From NCBI RefSeq assembly GCF_030811835.1, contig NZ_JAUSRO010000004.1, positions 353,809 through 417,808 on the forward strand: a stretch of 64,000 nt of DNA, written 5' to 3'. Origin of the DNA: Variovorax ginsengisoli (lineage in GTDB: Bacteria; Pseudomonadota; Gammaproteobacteria; Burkholderiales; Burkholderiaceae_C). A program made the translations under genes and the position numbers. Under the pieces are notes generated by a model, which was not told the DNA's origin, ran no database searches, and was given only the letters and a program-made list of their open reading frames with translations. Below, piece after piece: positions 38,394 through 47,418 of this stretch (its first letter is position 1; each line of letters starts with the position of its first letter).

Positions 38394-40181
38394 TCAATGA
38401 GGCGTGCGGCGCGCGGACCAGGCCGCGCGCGCCAAGAAGAGGCCCACGAGGATCAGCGCCACCTCGAAGGTGGCGACCACTGCGGGCACGGGGTCGAGCT
38501 TGTAGTTGACGTTGCCCCACAGCCGCAGCGGCAGCGTGGTCATGCGCGAACCGCTCAGAAACATCGCGAACACGAGGTCGTCGAAGGAATGCAGGAAAGC
38601 GAAGAAGGCCGCCGCGGCCATGCTTGGCCCGATGGCCGGCAGCGTGACGAAGCGGAACACCCGCAGCGGCGATGCGCCATGCACGGCGGCCGCCTGCTCC
38701 TGACGCACGTCCACCGACTGCAGCGCGGCCGCGACGATCACCAGCACCAGCGGGATGCCGCCGATGGCATGCGCGGCAGCCAGGCCCCAGACCCCGCCGA
38801 CCAGATCGGCCCGCAGGAACAGGCTGTAGAGCGACAGGCCGAGCACCACGCCGGGCACGATCAGCGGGCTCACGAGAAAGGTCATCCACGCCGACTTGCC
38901 GGGCAGCGACGAACGCACGAGCCCCAGTGCGGCGGTGGTGCCCAGCAGCACCGAGATCAGCGTGGCCAGCACCGCCACCTGGGCGGACGTCATCAATGAC
39001 GCGAGCCACACCGGATCGGCCAGGAACTTGACGTACCAGCGCAGCGAATACGACGGCGGCGGAAAGCTCATGTAGACCGCGTTGCTGAAGGAAATCAGCG
39101 CGCCCACACCGATGGGCAGCAACAGCGTGAGCAGCGCAAAGGCTGCCAGCGCGCGCGACACGAGGCGTGCGGGCAAGGCCGGGATGCGGCCGAGTGCGCG
39201 CAACAGCGGCCAGCCCAGTGCGTCCGCCAGCCGCGCGGCCAGCGCCGCGCGCCACCTTGCCGCGCGCGACGGTGGCCGCACCTCGCGCGCGCCCACCGGC
39301 GTGGCGCGCTGGCCACCCCAGATGAACTCGAAACCCAGGAAGCGACCCGCCACCCCCACGACGGCCAACGTCACGGCCAGCAGCACGGCGGCCAGGGCCT
39401 GCAGAAAACCGCCACTCGCCAAAAAGTCGGCCTGCTGCGTGATGTGCATGGCGAACATCTGGTCGCCCGGTCCGCCCAGCAGCGAGGGCGTGATGAAGAA
39501 TCCCAGCGCGGAAATGAACACGAGCAGCAGGCCGGCCAGCAAGCCCGGCAGCGTCAGCGGAAAGACGACGCGCCAGAACGCCGCGAGCGGCCCGGCGCCG
39601 CTGGCCGCGGCGGCGCGCTGCACCAGAGGGTCCAACCGGGCCAGGCTGCCCAGCACGGTGAGCACCATCAGCGGCAGCAGCACGGCGCTGATGGAGATCA
39701 GCACCGAGGCGCGGTTGAAGATCAGCGGCAGCGGCGCGTCGATCAGGCCCACGCCGAGCAGCAGTTTGTTGATGGGGCCGTTGCGGCCCAGCAGCACCAT
39801 CCAGGAGTAGGTCCGGATCAGCACCGAAATGAAGTACGGCAGCACGATGGCCGCCAGCAGCGCCAGCCGCCACAGGCCTTGGGCGCAGTGCACCAGCAGC
39901 GCCGTCGGGTAACCGAACAGCGCGCACAGCAATGCCACCGTCGCCGCGATGCCAAAGGTGCGCACCAGCGAGTCCCAGTACAGCGGCACGGCGAACACGC
40001 GTGCGAAATAGGACAGCCCGGCATCGCCTGCCACGCTCAGCCGCAGCAGATCGATGAGCGGCAGCACATAGAAGAGTGCGAGAAAGGCGAGCGCCGGCAG
40101 CAGCAGCCAGGCCGGATTGCGCAGCACGGCGCCGCGCCCCGCGCGTGTCCATCGCACGCCGAGGACCGTCGCTGCCGTCAC
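38394..40181 (-). CDS. Fused PotB-PotC-type ABC permease
   Basis: The protein is 595 residues from a GTG at 40181 that overlaps the ATPase stop. Two complete permease domains lie in one chain. The first (about 20-290) includes LLPALAFLALFYVLPLIDLLRLS and the coupling loop ASGAGPLAAFWRVVFPLTLPG. After a linker rich in Arg/Ala, the second (about 340-590) has VSRALAAFALLTLLLPIGVGAL and AAVHGASPLRVFRFVTLPAIGP. Ordinary Pot systems encode PotB and PotC separately, so this is a gene fusion. No stop or frame break is seen between the halves. Confidence 0.88.
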   Translation of the reverse strand: MTAATVLGVRWTRAGRGAVLRNPAWLLLPALAFLALFYVLPLIDLLRLSVAGDAGLSYFARVFAVPLYWDSLVRTFGIAATVALLCALFGYPTALLVHCAQGLWRLALLAAIVLPYFISVLIRTYSWMVLLGRNGPINKLLLGVGLIDAPLPLIFNRASVLISISAVLLPLMVLTVLGSLARLDPLVQRAAAASGAGPLAAFWRVVFPLTLPGLLAGLLLVFISALGFFITPSLLGGPGDQMFAMHITQQADFLASGGFLQALAAVLLAVTLAVVGVAGRFLGFEFIWGGQRATPVGAREVRPPSRAARWRAALAARLADALGWPLLRALGRIPALPARLVSRALAAFALLTLLLPIGVGALISFSNAVYMSFPPPSYSLRWYVKFLADPVWLASLMTSAQVAVLATLISVLLGTTAALGLVRSSLPGKSAWMTFLVSPLIVPGVVLGLSLYSLFLRADLVGGVWGLAAAHAIGGIPLVLVIVAAALQSVDVRQEQAAAVHGASPLRVFRFVTLPAIGPSMAAAAFFAFLHSFDDLVFAMFLSGSRMTTLPLRLWGNVNYKLDPVPAVVATFEVALILVGLFLARAAWSARRTPH

Positions 40182-41341
40182 TGCAGCACCCAGGCGTCGC
40201 TGGCGCGCCAGTGCAGATGCACCGGTTGCCCGACCACGGGACGCAGCGCGTCCAGCGGGTCCAGACAACGCACCTGCACCGTGCCGCCGTCGGGCAACCG
40301 CGCATCGATGCGCAGGATCTCGCCCAGGAACACGGTCGACACCACGGTCGCCACCAGCGACCCCGGTGTACCTGCGGGCACCAGCGCCATGCGCTCGGGA
40401 CGCACCAGCACCTTCACCGCACGGCCTGCGGCCAGGGCCGGGTCCGCGTGTTGTGCCTCAAAGCGGTGGCCGGCCCGGCTTTCCAGCACGGCGTGGTCTT
40501 GCCGGGCCTCCAGCACCGTCGCGTCAAGCAGGTTCGACTCGCCCACGAAGCGCGCGACGAAGTCGCTGGCGGGCGCGCGGTACAGCGTGGCGGGCGTACC
40601 CAATTGCACGATGCGGCCGTGGTCGAGGACCGCGATGCGATCACTCAACGCCAGGGCCTCGCCCTGGTCGTGCGTGACGAAAACGATGGTGGTGCCCAGC
40701 GTGCGGTGCAGCGCGCGAATCTCGATCTGGATCGCTTCGCGCAACCGCCGATCGAGCGCACTCAGGGGCTCGTCCATCAGCACCACGCGCGGCCTTCGCA
40801 CGATGGCGCGCGCAATGGCCACGCGCTGCTGCTGGCCACCGCTGAGCTGTGCCGGCTTGCGCGATGCGTGTTCGCCCATGTGCAGCAACTCCAGCGTCTC
40901 GCCGACGCGGCGTGCGCTCTGCGCCCGTCCGAGACCTTCCATGCGCAGCGCAAACGCGACGTTCTGCGCGACGCTCATGTGCGGGAACAGCGCGTAGTGC
41001 TGGAACACCATGCCGAAGCCGCGCCGATGGGGCGGCAGGTCGCGCACCGAACGCCCATCGACCAGGATGTCGCCCTCGTCGATCGGCGAGAAGCCCGCCA
41101 CAGCGGCGAGCAACGTGCTCTTGCCACTGCCGCTCGGCCCGAGGAGCGTGACGAACTCCCCGGGTTCGATGGCCAGGTCGACGTCGTCGACGGCGGCCAC
41201 ACGGCCGAAGCGGCGGCTCACGCCGCGCAGGTCGATACGGCTGCCCAGCGTGGTGGCGCGCGAGCCGGCGATGGAGGCCGGCTCGTCGTGGGACGCCGCA
41301 GCCATGCTGCGCAGCGATACGGGAAGTACAAGGGAACTCAT
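40178..41341 (-). CDS. ABC transporter ATP-binding protein, PotA type
   Basis: The ATPase is 387 residues from ATG 41341; ATG 41305 is a possible shorter start. Walker A GPSGSGKST, Q-loop VFQHYALFPHMSV, signature LSGGQQQRVAIARAI, Walker B VVLMDEPLSALDRRLRE and switch FVTHDQGEAL are all present. A C-terminal TOBE domain (about 290-385) with VRPERMALV marks the PotA/CysA-type family. It is the first gene of the leftward operon and pairs with the fused permease. Confidence 0.93.
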   Translation of the reverse strand: MSSLVLPVSLRSMAAASHDEPASIAGSRATTLGSRIDLRGVSRRFGRVAAVDDVDLAIEPGEFVTLLGPSGSGKSTLLAAVAGFSPIDEGDILVDGRSVRDLPPHRRGFGMVFQHYALFPHMSVAQNVAFALRMEGLGRAQSARRVGETLELLHMGEHASRKPAQLSGGQQQRVAIARAIVRRPRVVLMDEPLSALDRRLREAIQIEIRALHRTLGTTIVFVTHDQGEALALSDRIAVLDHGRIVQLGTPATLYRAPASDFVARFVGESNLLDATVLEARQDHAVLESRAGHRFEAQHADPALAAGRAVKVLVRPERMALVPAGTPGSLVATVVSTVFLGEILRIDARLPDGGTVQVRCLDPLDALRPVVGQPVHLHWRASDAWVLQ

Positions 41342-41537
41342 GGGGAACCGGTCGGGATGGCGGCGACAAGAAGATGCAAAGCCCGTGACCTTAGGGCGCC
41401 GGCCGACAGCGGGCAACGACGCATTCCGAGGATCGATATGCAGGAACTCCCACCATCGCAAGACACGCAGGGCCATGCGGTCTCCAGATCAGCAAGCGCG
41501 CAAATCGTCGCTTCCTGTCTACGCTGCGCTCAGCCGC

Positions 41538-42407
41538 TCAGCGCTGCTGGCCCCACTTGCGCACGGTCAGCCGCTCGAGCGTTGCGAAGCCCAGGCTCTC
41601 GACCGCCAGCCCGATGAGCACCACCATGGCCAGCCCGGCGAAGACCCGGTCGGTGTAGAGCTCGTTGCGGTTCTGGAAGATGTACCAGCCCAGTCCGCCT
41701 TTGCCCGACGATGCGCCGAAGACGAGCTCGGCAGCGATCAGCGTGCGCCAGCCGAAGGCCCAGCCGATCTTCAGCCCCGAGAGGATCGCCGGCAGGGCCG
41801 CCGGCACGAGGATCTGCAGCACGTACCGCAGGCCCTTCAGGCCGTAGTTGCGGCCTGCCATGCGCAGCGTCTCGGGCACGCCCTGAAAGCCGGCGTAGGT
41901 GTTGAGCGCCATCGGCCAGAGCACGGAGTGGATCAGCACGAACACCAGGCTGCCGCGCCCCAGGCCGAACCACAGCAAGGCCAGCGGCAGCAGTGCAATG
42001 GCCGGCAGCGGATTGAACATCGACGTGAGCGTGCCCAGCAGGTCGCGGCCGATCTGCGTCGACACCGCCAGGGTGGTGAGCCCGAACGCCAGGAGCACGC
42101 CCGCCAGGTAGCCCTGCAGCAGCACGCCCAAGGAGATGCGCACCTTCTCGATGAGCTCGCCGGAGGCCAGCCCTTCCACCAGTGCGCGGGCAGTGGCGGT
42201 GAAGGTAGGCAGCAGCAGATCGTTGTCCTGCCAGCGTGCCGCGAGTTCCCAGAGCACGGCCAGGATCGCAAGGATCAAGCCCTTGCGCACCCAGCCCTGC
42301 GCCCAGAGCCGCGCGCCCAGCGGCAATGCGCGTTCGACCGGAAGCTCGGTGAAGGGCTCCAGCCTGCGTTCGTATTCGGGACGCACCGGTGGATGGAGTC
42401 CGCTCAT
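41538..42407 (-). CDS. Taurine/alkanesulfonate-type ABC permease (TauC/SsuC-like)
   Basis: The 289-residue membrane protein has six or so hydrophobic segments, a TauC/SsuC block TSMFNPLPAIALLPLALLWFGLG and the ATPase-coupling loop RMAGRNYGLKGLRYVLQILVP. It overlaps the ATPase gene by 4 bp and is the last gene of the leftward TauD-SBP-ATPase-permease operon. Family members import sulfonates, nitrate or pyrimidine precursors; the TauD-like enzyme makes sulfonate most likely. Confidence 0.88.
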   Translation of the reverse strand: MSGLHPPVRPEYERRLEPFTELPVERALPLGARLWAQGWVRKGLILAILAVLWELAARWQDNDLLLPTFTATARALVEGLASGELIEKVRISLGVLLQGYLAGVLLAFGLTTLAVSTQIGRDLLGTLTSMFNPLPAIALLPLALLWFGLGRGSLVFVLIHSVLWPMALNTYAGFQGVPETLRMAGRNYGLKGLRYVLQILVPAALPAILSGLKIGWAFGWRTLIAAELVFGASSGKGGLGWYIFQNRNELYTDRVFAGLAMVVLIGLAVESLGFATLERLTVRKWGQQR

Positions 42408-43297
42408 GCCGTGGTGCCCTCTTCCTCGAACAGCATGTGATGGATGCGCTGTGCAGTGGCCTGGAATGCCGTGCCGCCCAGGCTTTCGAGCGTGAAGTCG
42501 TGGCTGTTGATTTCCGCACGCATGCGGCCCGGATGGGGCGACAGCAAGGCGATGCGGTTGCCCACCACCAGCGCCTCCTCGATCGAGTGCGTGACGAACA
42601 GCAGCGTGAAGCGCACCTCGTCCCAGAGCGCGAGCAATTCCTCCTGCATCTTGCGGCGCGTGAGCGCATCGAGCGCGGCAAAGGGCTCGTCCATCAGTAG
42701 CACCCGGGGCTGCATCGCGAGTGCGCGCGCAATCGCCACGCGCTGCTTCATGCCACCTGAAAGCTGGTGCGGATGCACGTCGGCGAACTTCGCGAGGCCG
42801 ACCTTGTCGAGGTAGTGCAGCGCACGTTCGGCCGCTTCCTTGCGGCCCAGCGTGCGCGAGGCCAGCAAGGGGAACATCACATTCTGTTTGACGGTCTTCC
42901 AGGGCGGCAACTGATCGAATTCCTGGAACACCACGATGCGGTCCGGTCCGGGCGCCGTCACGGCGCGGCCGTCCAGCCGGATCTCGCCTTCGACCGGCGC
43001 GATGAAGCCGCCCACCGCCTTGAGCAAGGTGGACTTGCCGCAGCCCGAAGGCCCGAGCAACACGAAGCGATCCGCCTCGTGCACGTCGAAGCTCACCCGG
43101 TGGGTGGCACGCACCACACGCTCGGGCGTGCGGTATTCGAGGCTGACGGCGTCGACCTGGAGCAGCGCGACGTGCGGCGCCGCGCCCGGACGCGCGAGAT
43201 CCGGCACACCGTGCGGCCGGCCTTGCCGGGCCACCGGTGCAACCGTCTGCACGCGGGTTGGTGCAGCAGCGCGAAGCAGGGGAAAGCTGAAGGTCAA
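42404..43297 (-). CDS. Taurine/alkanesulfonate-type ABC ATP-binding protein (TauB/SsuB-like)
   Basis: The ATPase is about 297 residues if it starts at TTG 43297, one base after the binding-protein stop; no better start is found between the stop and the conserved region, and the first 45 residues are poorly conserved. Walker A GPSGCGKST, Q-loop FQEFDQLPPWKTV, signature LSGGMKQRVAIARAL, Walker B LLMDEPFAALDALTR and FVTHSIEEAL are clear. The FDQLPPWKTV form is usual for TauB/SsuB ATPases. Confidence 0.88.
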   Translation of the reverse strand: MTFSFPLLRAAAPTRVQTVAPVARQGRPHGVPDLARPGAAPHVALLQVDAVSLEYRTPERVVRATHRVSFDVHEADRFVLLGPSGCGKSTLLKAVGGFIAPVEGEIRLDGRAVTAPGPDRIVVFQEFDQLPPWKTVKQNVMFPLLASRTLGRKEAAERALHYLDKVGLAKFADVHPHQLSGGMKQRVAIARALAMQPRVLLMDEPFAALDALTRRKMQEELLALWDEVRFTLLFVTHSIEEALVVGNRIALLSPHPGRMRAEINSHDFTLESLGGTAFQATAQRIHHMLFEEEGTTA

Positions 43298-43298
43298 C

Positions 43299-44309
43299 TC
43301 AATTTCCCAAGGCGTTGTGCGCGTCGTCGAAGAAGTAATCCTTCGCCGACGCCGGCTTGTTCTTGATGGCGCCCACGCGGTGCATGAACTCCGCAAGCGC
43401 ATAGGTGTTCTGCGGCGCGGTCTTGAACTGCACCTCGGGGTTCTTGATGATCTTCAGCAGAAGCTCCCGGTCGAGCTTCGCGTTGCTCACCTTGAGGTAG
43501 ATGTCTGCCGCCTTCTCAGGATTGGCCGTGACGAACTTCGCAGCTTCGTCGAGCGCGTCGACGAACGCCTTGTATGTCTTCGGATTCTCGCTGCGGAATT
43601 TCTCGGTGGCGTACAGCACCGTGGCCGACGAGGGACCGCCGAGCACGTCATAGGACTTCAGCACCACGTGCGCCTGCGGGTTGCCTGCCAGTTCCTGCTC
43701 CTGGAACGGCGGGTTGCCGAAGTGGCCGGTGATCTCGGTGCCGCCCTTGATGATCGCCGCTGCGGCGTCGGGGTGCGGCAACGCCACGCTGATCTTGTCG
43801 AGCCGGTTGAAGTCCTTGTCGCCCCACAGCTTGGCCGATGCCAGCTGCAGCACCCGCGACTGCACCGACACGCCCACCGCCGGCAGCGCAATGCGGTCCT
43901 TCTCGGTGAAGTCGGCGATCGTCTTCACATTCGGGTTGTTGCTCACCAGGTAGTAAGGAAAGTTGCCCAGCGACGCCACACCCTTGACGTTCTGGCGGCC
44001 CTTGGTGCGATCCCACAGCGTGAGCAACGGGCCGACGCCTGCGCCCGCAATCTCGATGTTCCCCGACAGCAGCGCGTCGTTGACCGCGGAGCCGCCCGAC
44101 AGCTTGACCCACTCGACCTTGGCATCAACGCCCGCCGCCTTGGCGTGCTTCTCGATGAGCTTCTGCTCCTGCGCCACATTGAGCAGCAGGTAGACGATGC
44201 CGAATTGCTCGGCAATGCGGATCTGGCCCTCGGCGTGGGCGGGCAGGCTGCCGAAGGCGAGACCCAGGCCAGTGATGAGGGCGATGGAGGTGCGGCGAAA
44301 GATGTTCAT
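43299..44309 (-). CDS. Taurine/alkanesulfonate-type periplasmic binding protein (TauA/SsuA-like)
   Basis: The 336-residue protein has a Sec signal ending LPAHA, then an SsuA/NMT1-type domain: IRIAEQFGIVYLLLNVAQEQKLIEKHAK, LSGGSAVNDALLSGNIEIAGAGVGPLLT, and QSRVLQLASAKLWG. The GPLLTLWDR region and the TauD-like partner suggest sulfonate uptake under sulfur limitation. It follows the dioxygenase gene by 19 bp and is cotranscribed with the ATPase and permease genes. Confidence 0.88.
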   Translation of the reverse strand: MNIFRRTSIALITGLGLAFGSLPAHAEGQIRIAEQFGIVYLLLNVAQEQKLIEKHAKAAGVDAKVEWVKLSGGSAVNDALLSGNIEIAGAGVGPLLTLWDRTKGRQNVKGVASLGNFPYYLVSNNPNVKTIADFTEKDRIALPAVGVSVQSRVLQLASAKLWGDKDFNRLDKISVALPHPDAAAAIIKGGTEITGHFGNPPFQEQELAGNPQAHVVLKSYDVLGGPSSATVLYATEKFRSENPKTYKAFVDALDEAAKFVTANPEKAADIYLKVSNAKLDRELLLKIIKNPEVQFKTAPQNTYALAEFMHRVGAIKNKPASAKDYFFDDAHNALGN

Positions 44310-44328
44310 TGGAGATGGCGCAGAGAAA

Positions 44329-45243
44329 TCAGAAAGGCGTGTCGCCCTGGATGGTCGTTCGGTTCAACCTGCGGCGCAGGTGATCGGGGGTACCGGCCGC
44401 CAAGTGCATGAGCGAGCGGTTGTCCCAGAACACCAGGTCATGGGGTTTCCAGACATGGCGGTAGATGAATTCCGGTTTCACGCTGTGCGCGAACAGCTCG
44501 GCCAGCAGGGCGTCACCCTCTTCCTTGGGCAGGCCGACGATGCCGGTCGTGAAATGCTCGCTCACGAACAAGGCCTTCCTGCCCGTTTCGGGGTGCGTAC
44601 GGACCACCGGCTGCACGGCGGGTGCGACCTGGTCGATCTGCGCCTGCGACAGCTTCGGGCGCCAGGGATTCTTGGCGCGCAGCGCCTCGTACTTGGCCAG
44701 ATAGCTGTGCTCCGCCTTCAGTGGCAGGATGCGCTGCTGCAGTTCGGGGCTGAGCGCGTCCCAGGCCAGGTGCTGGTCGGCGAACAGCGTGTCGCCGCCT
44801 TCGGCAGGCAGTTCCTGGGCATGCAGCAGCGAGCCGAGGCTGGGCTGCGGCTTGTACGAAATGTCGGAATGCCAATAGACGCCCGCATCGCCCAGGCCAA
44901 TGGGCTGCCCCCCCTCCTTGATGTTCGAGACGATCAGGATCTCTGGATGCCCCGGCAGCTGGAACTGGTGCAGCACATGGATCTCCAGCGGGCCGAAGCG
45001 GCGGCTGAACGCCACGTGCTCGGCCGGAGAAATGCGCTGGTCGCGAAACACCAGCACGTGGTGATCGAGATGGGCGCGGTGGATGCGCTGGAAGTCCACC
45101 TCGGCAAGGGGCTGCGACAGATCGAGGCCGACAACTTCGGCACCCACGGGCGCGGCGAAAGGCAGGACCTTGAAGTCCTGCGTGCGCGCCGTGCCGGATG
45201 GGGCGGAATGCGAGGGCGCGAGCGAAGCGGGCGAAACAGGCAT
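44329..45243 (-). CDS. TauD/AtsK-family 2-oxoglutarate- and Fe(II)-dependent dioxygenase
   Basis: The 304-residue oxygenase starts at ATG 45243. The Fe(II) facial triad is His125 and Asp127 in YWHSDISY and His280 in RSLMHLAAG; Arg295 in LNRTTIQGD should bind 2-oxoglutarate. HVLVFRDQRISPAEHVAFSRRFG is the family N-terminal block. TauD hydroxylates taurine and AtsK alkyl sulfates, releasing sulfite or sulfate; which of these applies is not readable. It leads the sulfonate-type ABC operon. Confidence 0.88.
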   Translation of the reverse strand: MPVSPASLAPSHSAPSGTARTQDFKVLPFAAPVGAEVVGLDLSQPLAEVDFQRIHRAHLDHHVLVFRDQRISPAEHVAFSRRFGPLEIHVLHQFQLPGHPEILIVSNIKEGGQPIGLGDAGVYWHSDISYKPQPSLGSLLHAQELPAEGGDTLFADQHLAWDALSPELQQRILPLKAEHSYLAKYEALRAKNPWRPKLSQAQIDQVAPAVQPVVRTHPETGRKALFVSEHFTTGIVGLPKEEGDALLAELFAHSVKPEFIYRHVWKPHDLVFWDNRSLMHLAAGTPDHLRRRLNRTTIQGDTPF

Positions 45244-45312
45244 GGGGGACAAGGTCGATAGCGCTGCATCTGCAGCAAGCCTGTCACTCTAGGGGGATCA
45301 CCTTCAATCTGA

Positions 45313-45340
45313 AACGAATGCTTCGTTGCTTGCTTATAAG
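45313..45340. promoter_or_regulatory. Candidate operator ahead of the sulfonate-type operon
   Basis: The region 70-97 bp upstream of the TauD-like start holds a perfect 6-bp inverted repeat AACGAA-TGC-TTCGTT (45313-45327) followed by the palindrome CTTATAAG (45333-45340). Such AT-rich dyads are what CysB/Cbl/SsuR-type activators bind. Regulator identity is inferred. Confidence 0.45.
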
Positions 45341-45393
45341 GAATCTGTCCAAACAAAACCTTGTCGCAACCAGCCGGACGCGCCGCGGTTTGA

Positions 45394-45424
45394 AAGGGGG
45401 CCGCACGCCGCAGCGGTCCCCCTT
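45394..45424 (-). terminator. Putative terminator of the encapsulin operon
   Basis: Downstream of the cysteine desulfurase stop a GC-rich hairpin pairs AAGGGGG with CCCCCTT and CCGC with GCGG around a loop of about 8 nt. On the minus strand it is followed by a short T run. It also insulates the operon from the TauD promoter region. Confidence 0.6.
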
Positions 45425-45438
45425 CCCTCAGCCCTCAT

Positions 45439-47409
45439 TCAGGCCGCCCGCCGCTGCCCCGCCAACCGCCGCACCACCGCCACCAGCCGGTCGATCTCGT
45501 CGAAGGTGTTGTAGAACGCCAGCGAAGGCCGCACCGTGGTCTCGACGCCGAAGCGCCGCAGGATCGGCTGGGCGCAATGGTGGCCCGTGCGCACCGCAAT
45601 GCCTTCGTCGTTGAGCGCATGGCCCACTTCTTCCGTGCTGTAGCCGGCCAGCACGAAGGACATCACGCTCGCCTTGTCGTCGGCCGTGCCGATCAGCCGC
45701 ACGCCCTGGATCGCGCCGAGCTGCTGCATGCCGTAAACGAGCAACTCATGCTCGTAGCGCGCGATGTTCTCGATGCCGACCTTGTTCACATAGTCGATCG
45801 CCGCGCCCAGGCCCACCGCATCGGCGATGTTGCCGGTGCCGGCCTCGAACTTGTTGGGGATCGGCTGGAACACCGTCTTCTCGAAAGTGACGTCGGCAAT
45901 CATGTTGCCGCCGCCCTGCCAGGGCGGCATGTCTTCGAGCACCGCTCGCTTGCCCCAGACCACGCCGATGCCGGTCGGGCCGAACACCTTGTGGCCGGAG
46001 AACACGAAGAAATCGGCACCCAGGTCCTGCACGTCCACGCGCATGTGCGAGACCGACTGGGCTGCGTCGACCAGCGCCTTGGCGCCCGCGCGATGCGCCA
46101 GTTCGACGATCTCCTTGACGGGCACGACCGTGCCGAGCGCGTTGGACACCTGCGTGACGGCGACGATCTTGGTGCGGTCGTTGAGCAGCTTGCGGTATTC
46201 GTCGAGCAGCACCTGACCCGAATCGTCGACTGGAATCACGCGCAGCTTCGCACCCTTGGCGGCGGCGAGCTGCTGCCACGGCACGATGTTGGCGTGGTGT
46301 TCCAGGTTCGACACGATGATCTCGTCGCCCTCGCCCACATGCTGGCCGCCCCAGCTCTTGGCCACCAGGTTGATGGCCTCGGTGGTACCGCGCACGAAGA
46401 TCACTTCTTCGACTTCGGGCGCGTTGATGAACTTGCGGACCCGCTCACGTGCACCTTCGTAGGCGTCGGTGGCGCGGGCTGCGAGCTCATGCGCGGCGCG
46501 GTGGATGTTCGAATTCTCGTGCGCGTAGAAGTGGCTGATGCGATCGATCACCGACTGCGGCTTGTGCGTGGTGGCCGCGTTGTCGAACCACACGAGCTGC
46601 CTGCCGTTGACCCGCTCCTGCAGGATCGGGAAGTCGCGCCGCACGGCGTTCACATCGAAGGGCTGGCGCTGGCCTTCGGTGGCCTTGGGCACATCGCCAT
46701 GCGGTGATGGCTTGGCAGGCGTGACGTAGCCGCTGGGCAGCACGACGGCATCGACGAAGTAGAACTGCGCATCGCGGCCCGAGGGGCTCGACGATGCCGA
46801 AGGTGGCGTGGGCGGCGAAGCAGGCTGCTGCACGGGTGGCAAAGCCACGCCGGCGAACGGGTCTTGAATCTGCACGCCATCGGCTGCGCCCGCTGGTTGG
46901 CCGTAGCCGTTGTTCAAGAAATAGAACGGCGATGCGGCAACGGCCGACTGCGGTGCCACGGGTGCAATCTGCTGCTGTGGCACGCCCAGCACGGTGCTGC
47001 CCGAACGCGGCTCGAAGGCTGGCGCCACGGAGTACACGGTGTCAGGCACGCCGTTGCCCGCCACCGCGTGCGGCAGCAAGGCCGGTGCGCGGTTGGCCAG
47101 CGATGGCAGTTGAGTGGGCGACGCCGGTAGCAGGTTGGCACCTGGAATCTGCCCCTGCGGAATCGGCGTGCCCGGCACACTCGGTCCGAAGCCGGCCGGG
47201 CTCACCAGCGGCGAGCCCGGCGGCGCGATGTTGGACGGAAACTGCGCGCCCGGCACCAGCCCGCTCGCGACGCCGGGCATCGAGGACGGCGGCGTGCCTG
47301 GCAGCGCAGCGAACATGGCGTTGGCCATGCGCGCGAGGACGGCCGGATCGAACGGCGCCTCGCCCGCCAGCGACGACGCTGACGGCGACGGAATGGAAGG
47401 TGTACTCAC
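45439..47409 (-). CDS. Encapsulin cargo: cysteine desulfurase (SufS-type) with long N-terminal extension
   Basis: The 656-residue protein starts with GTG, 9 bp after the shell gene. Residues 251-656 are a SufS/CsdA-type desulfurase: PLP Lys474 in FSGHKVFGPTG, catalytic Cys612 in RTGHHCAQP, plus FDNAATTHKPQ and SNLEHHANIVPW. Residues 1-250 are absent from ordinary desulfurases, rich in Pro, Ala, Ser and Gly, and probably disordered. Within them are a predicted helix DPAVLARMANAMFAALPG (21-38) and aromatic motifs PFYFLN (161-166), DPFAG (183-187) and QFYFVD (215-220). In family 2A encapsulins this extension targets the desulfurase into the shell. It removes sulfur from cysteine, giving alanine and enzyme persulfide. 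Confidence 0.95.
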   Translation of the reverse strand: MSTPSIPSPSASSLAGEAPFDPAVLARMANAMFAALPGTPPSSMPGVASGLVPGAQFPSNIAPPGSPLVSPAGFGPSVPGTPIPQGQIPGANLLPASPTQLPSLANRAPALLPHAVAGNGVPDTVYSVAPAFEPRSGSTVLGVPQQQIAPVAPQSAVAASPFYFLNNGYGQPAGAADGVQIQDPFAGVALPPVQQPASPPTPPSASSSPSGRDAQFYFVDAVVLPSGYVTPAKPSPHGDVPKATEGQRQPFDVNAVRRDFPILQERVNGRQLVWFDNAATTHKPQSVIDRISHFYAHENSNIHRAAHELAARATDAYEGARERVRKFINAPEVEEVIFVRGTTEAINLVAKSWGGQHVGEGDEIIVSNLEHHANIVPWQQLAAAKGAKLRVIPVDDSGQVLLDEYRKLLNDRTKIVAVTQVSNALGTVVPVKEIVELAHRAGAKALVDAAQSVSHMRVDVQDLGADFFVFSGHKVFGPTGIGVVWGKRAVLEDMPPWQGGGNMIADVTFEKTVFQPIPNKFEAGTGNIADAVGLGAAIDYVNKVGIENIARYEHELLVYGMQQLGAIQGVRLIGTADDKASVMSFVLAGYSTEEVGHALNDEGIAVRTGHHCAQPILRRFGVETTVRPSLAFYNTFDEIDRLVAVVRRLAGQRRAA

Positions 47410-47418
47410 CGCGACGTC

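Noticed and set aside
37246..40305. Apparent 1019-residue fusion of permease region and binding protein on the minus strand
   Set aside because: The N-terminal 650 residues are an out-of-frame reading of the permease gene. The binding protein has its own ribosome site, ATG at 38355 and signal peptide.
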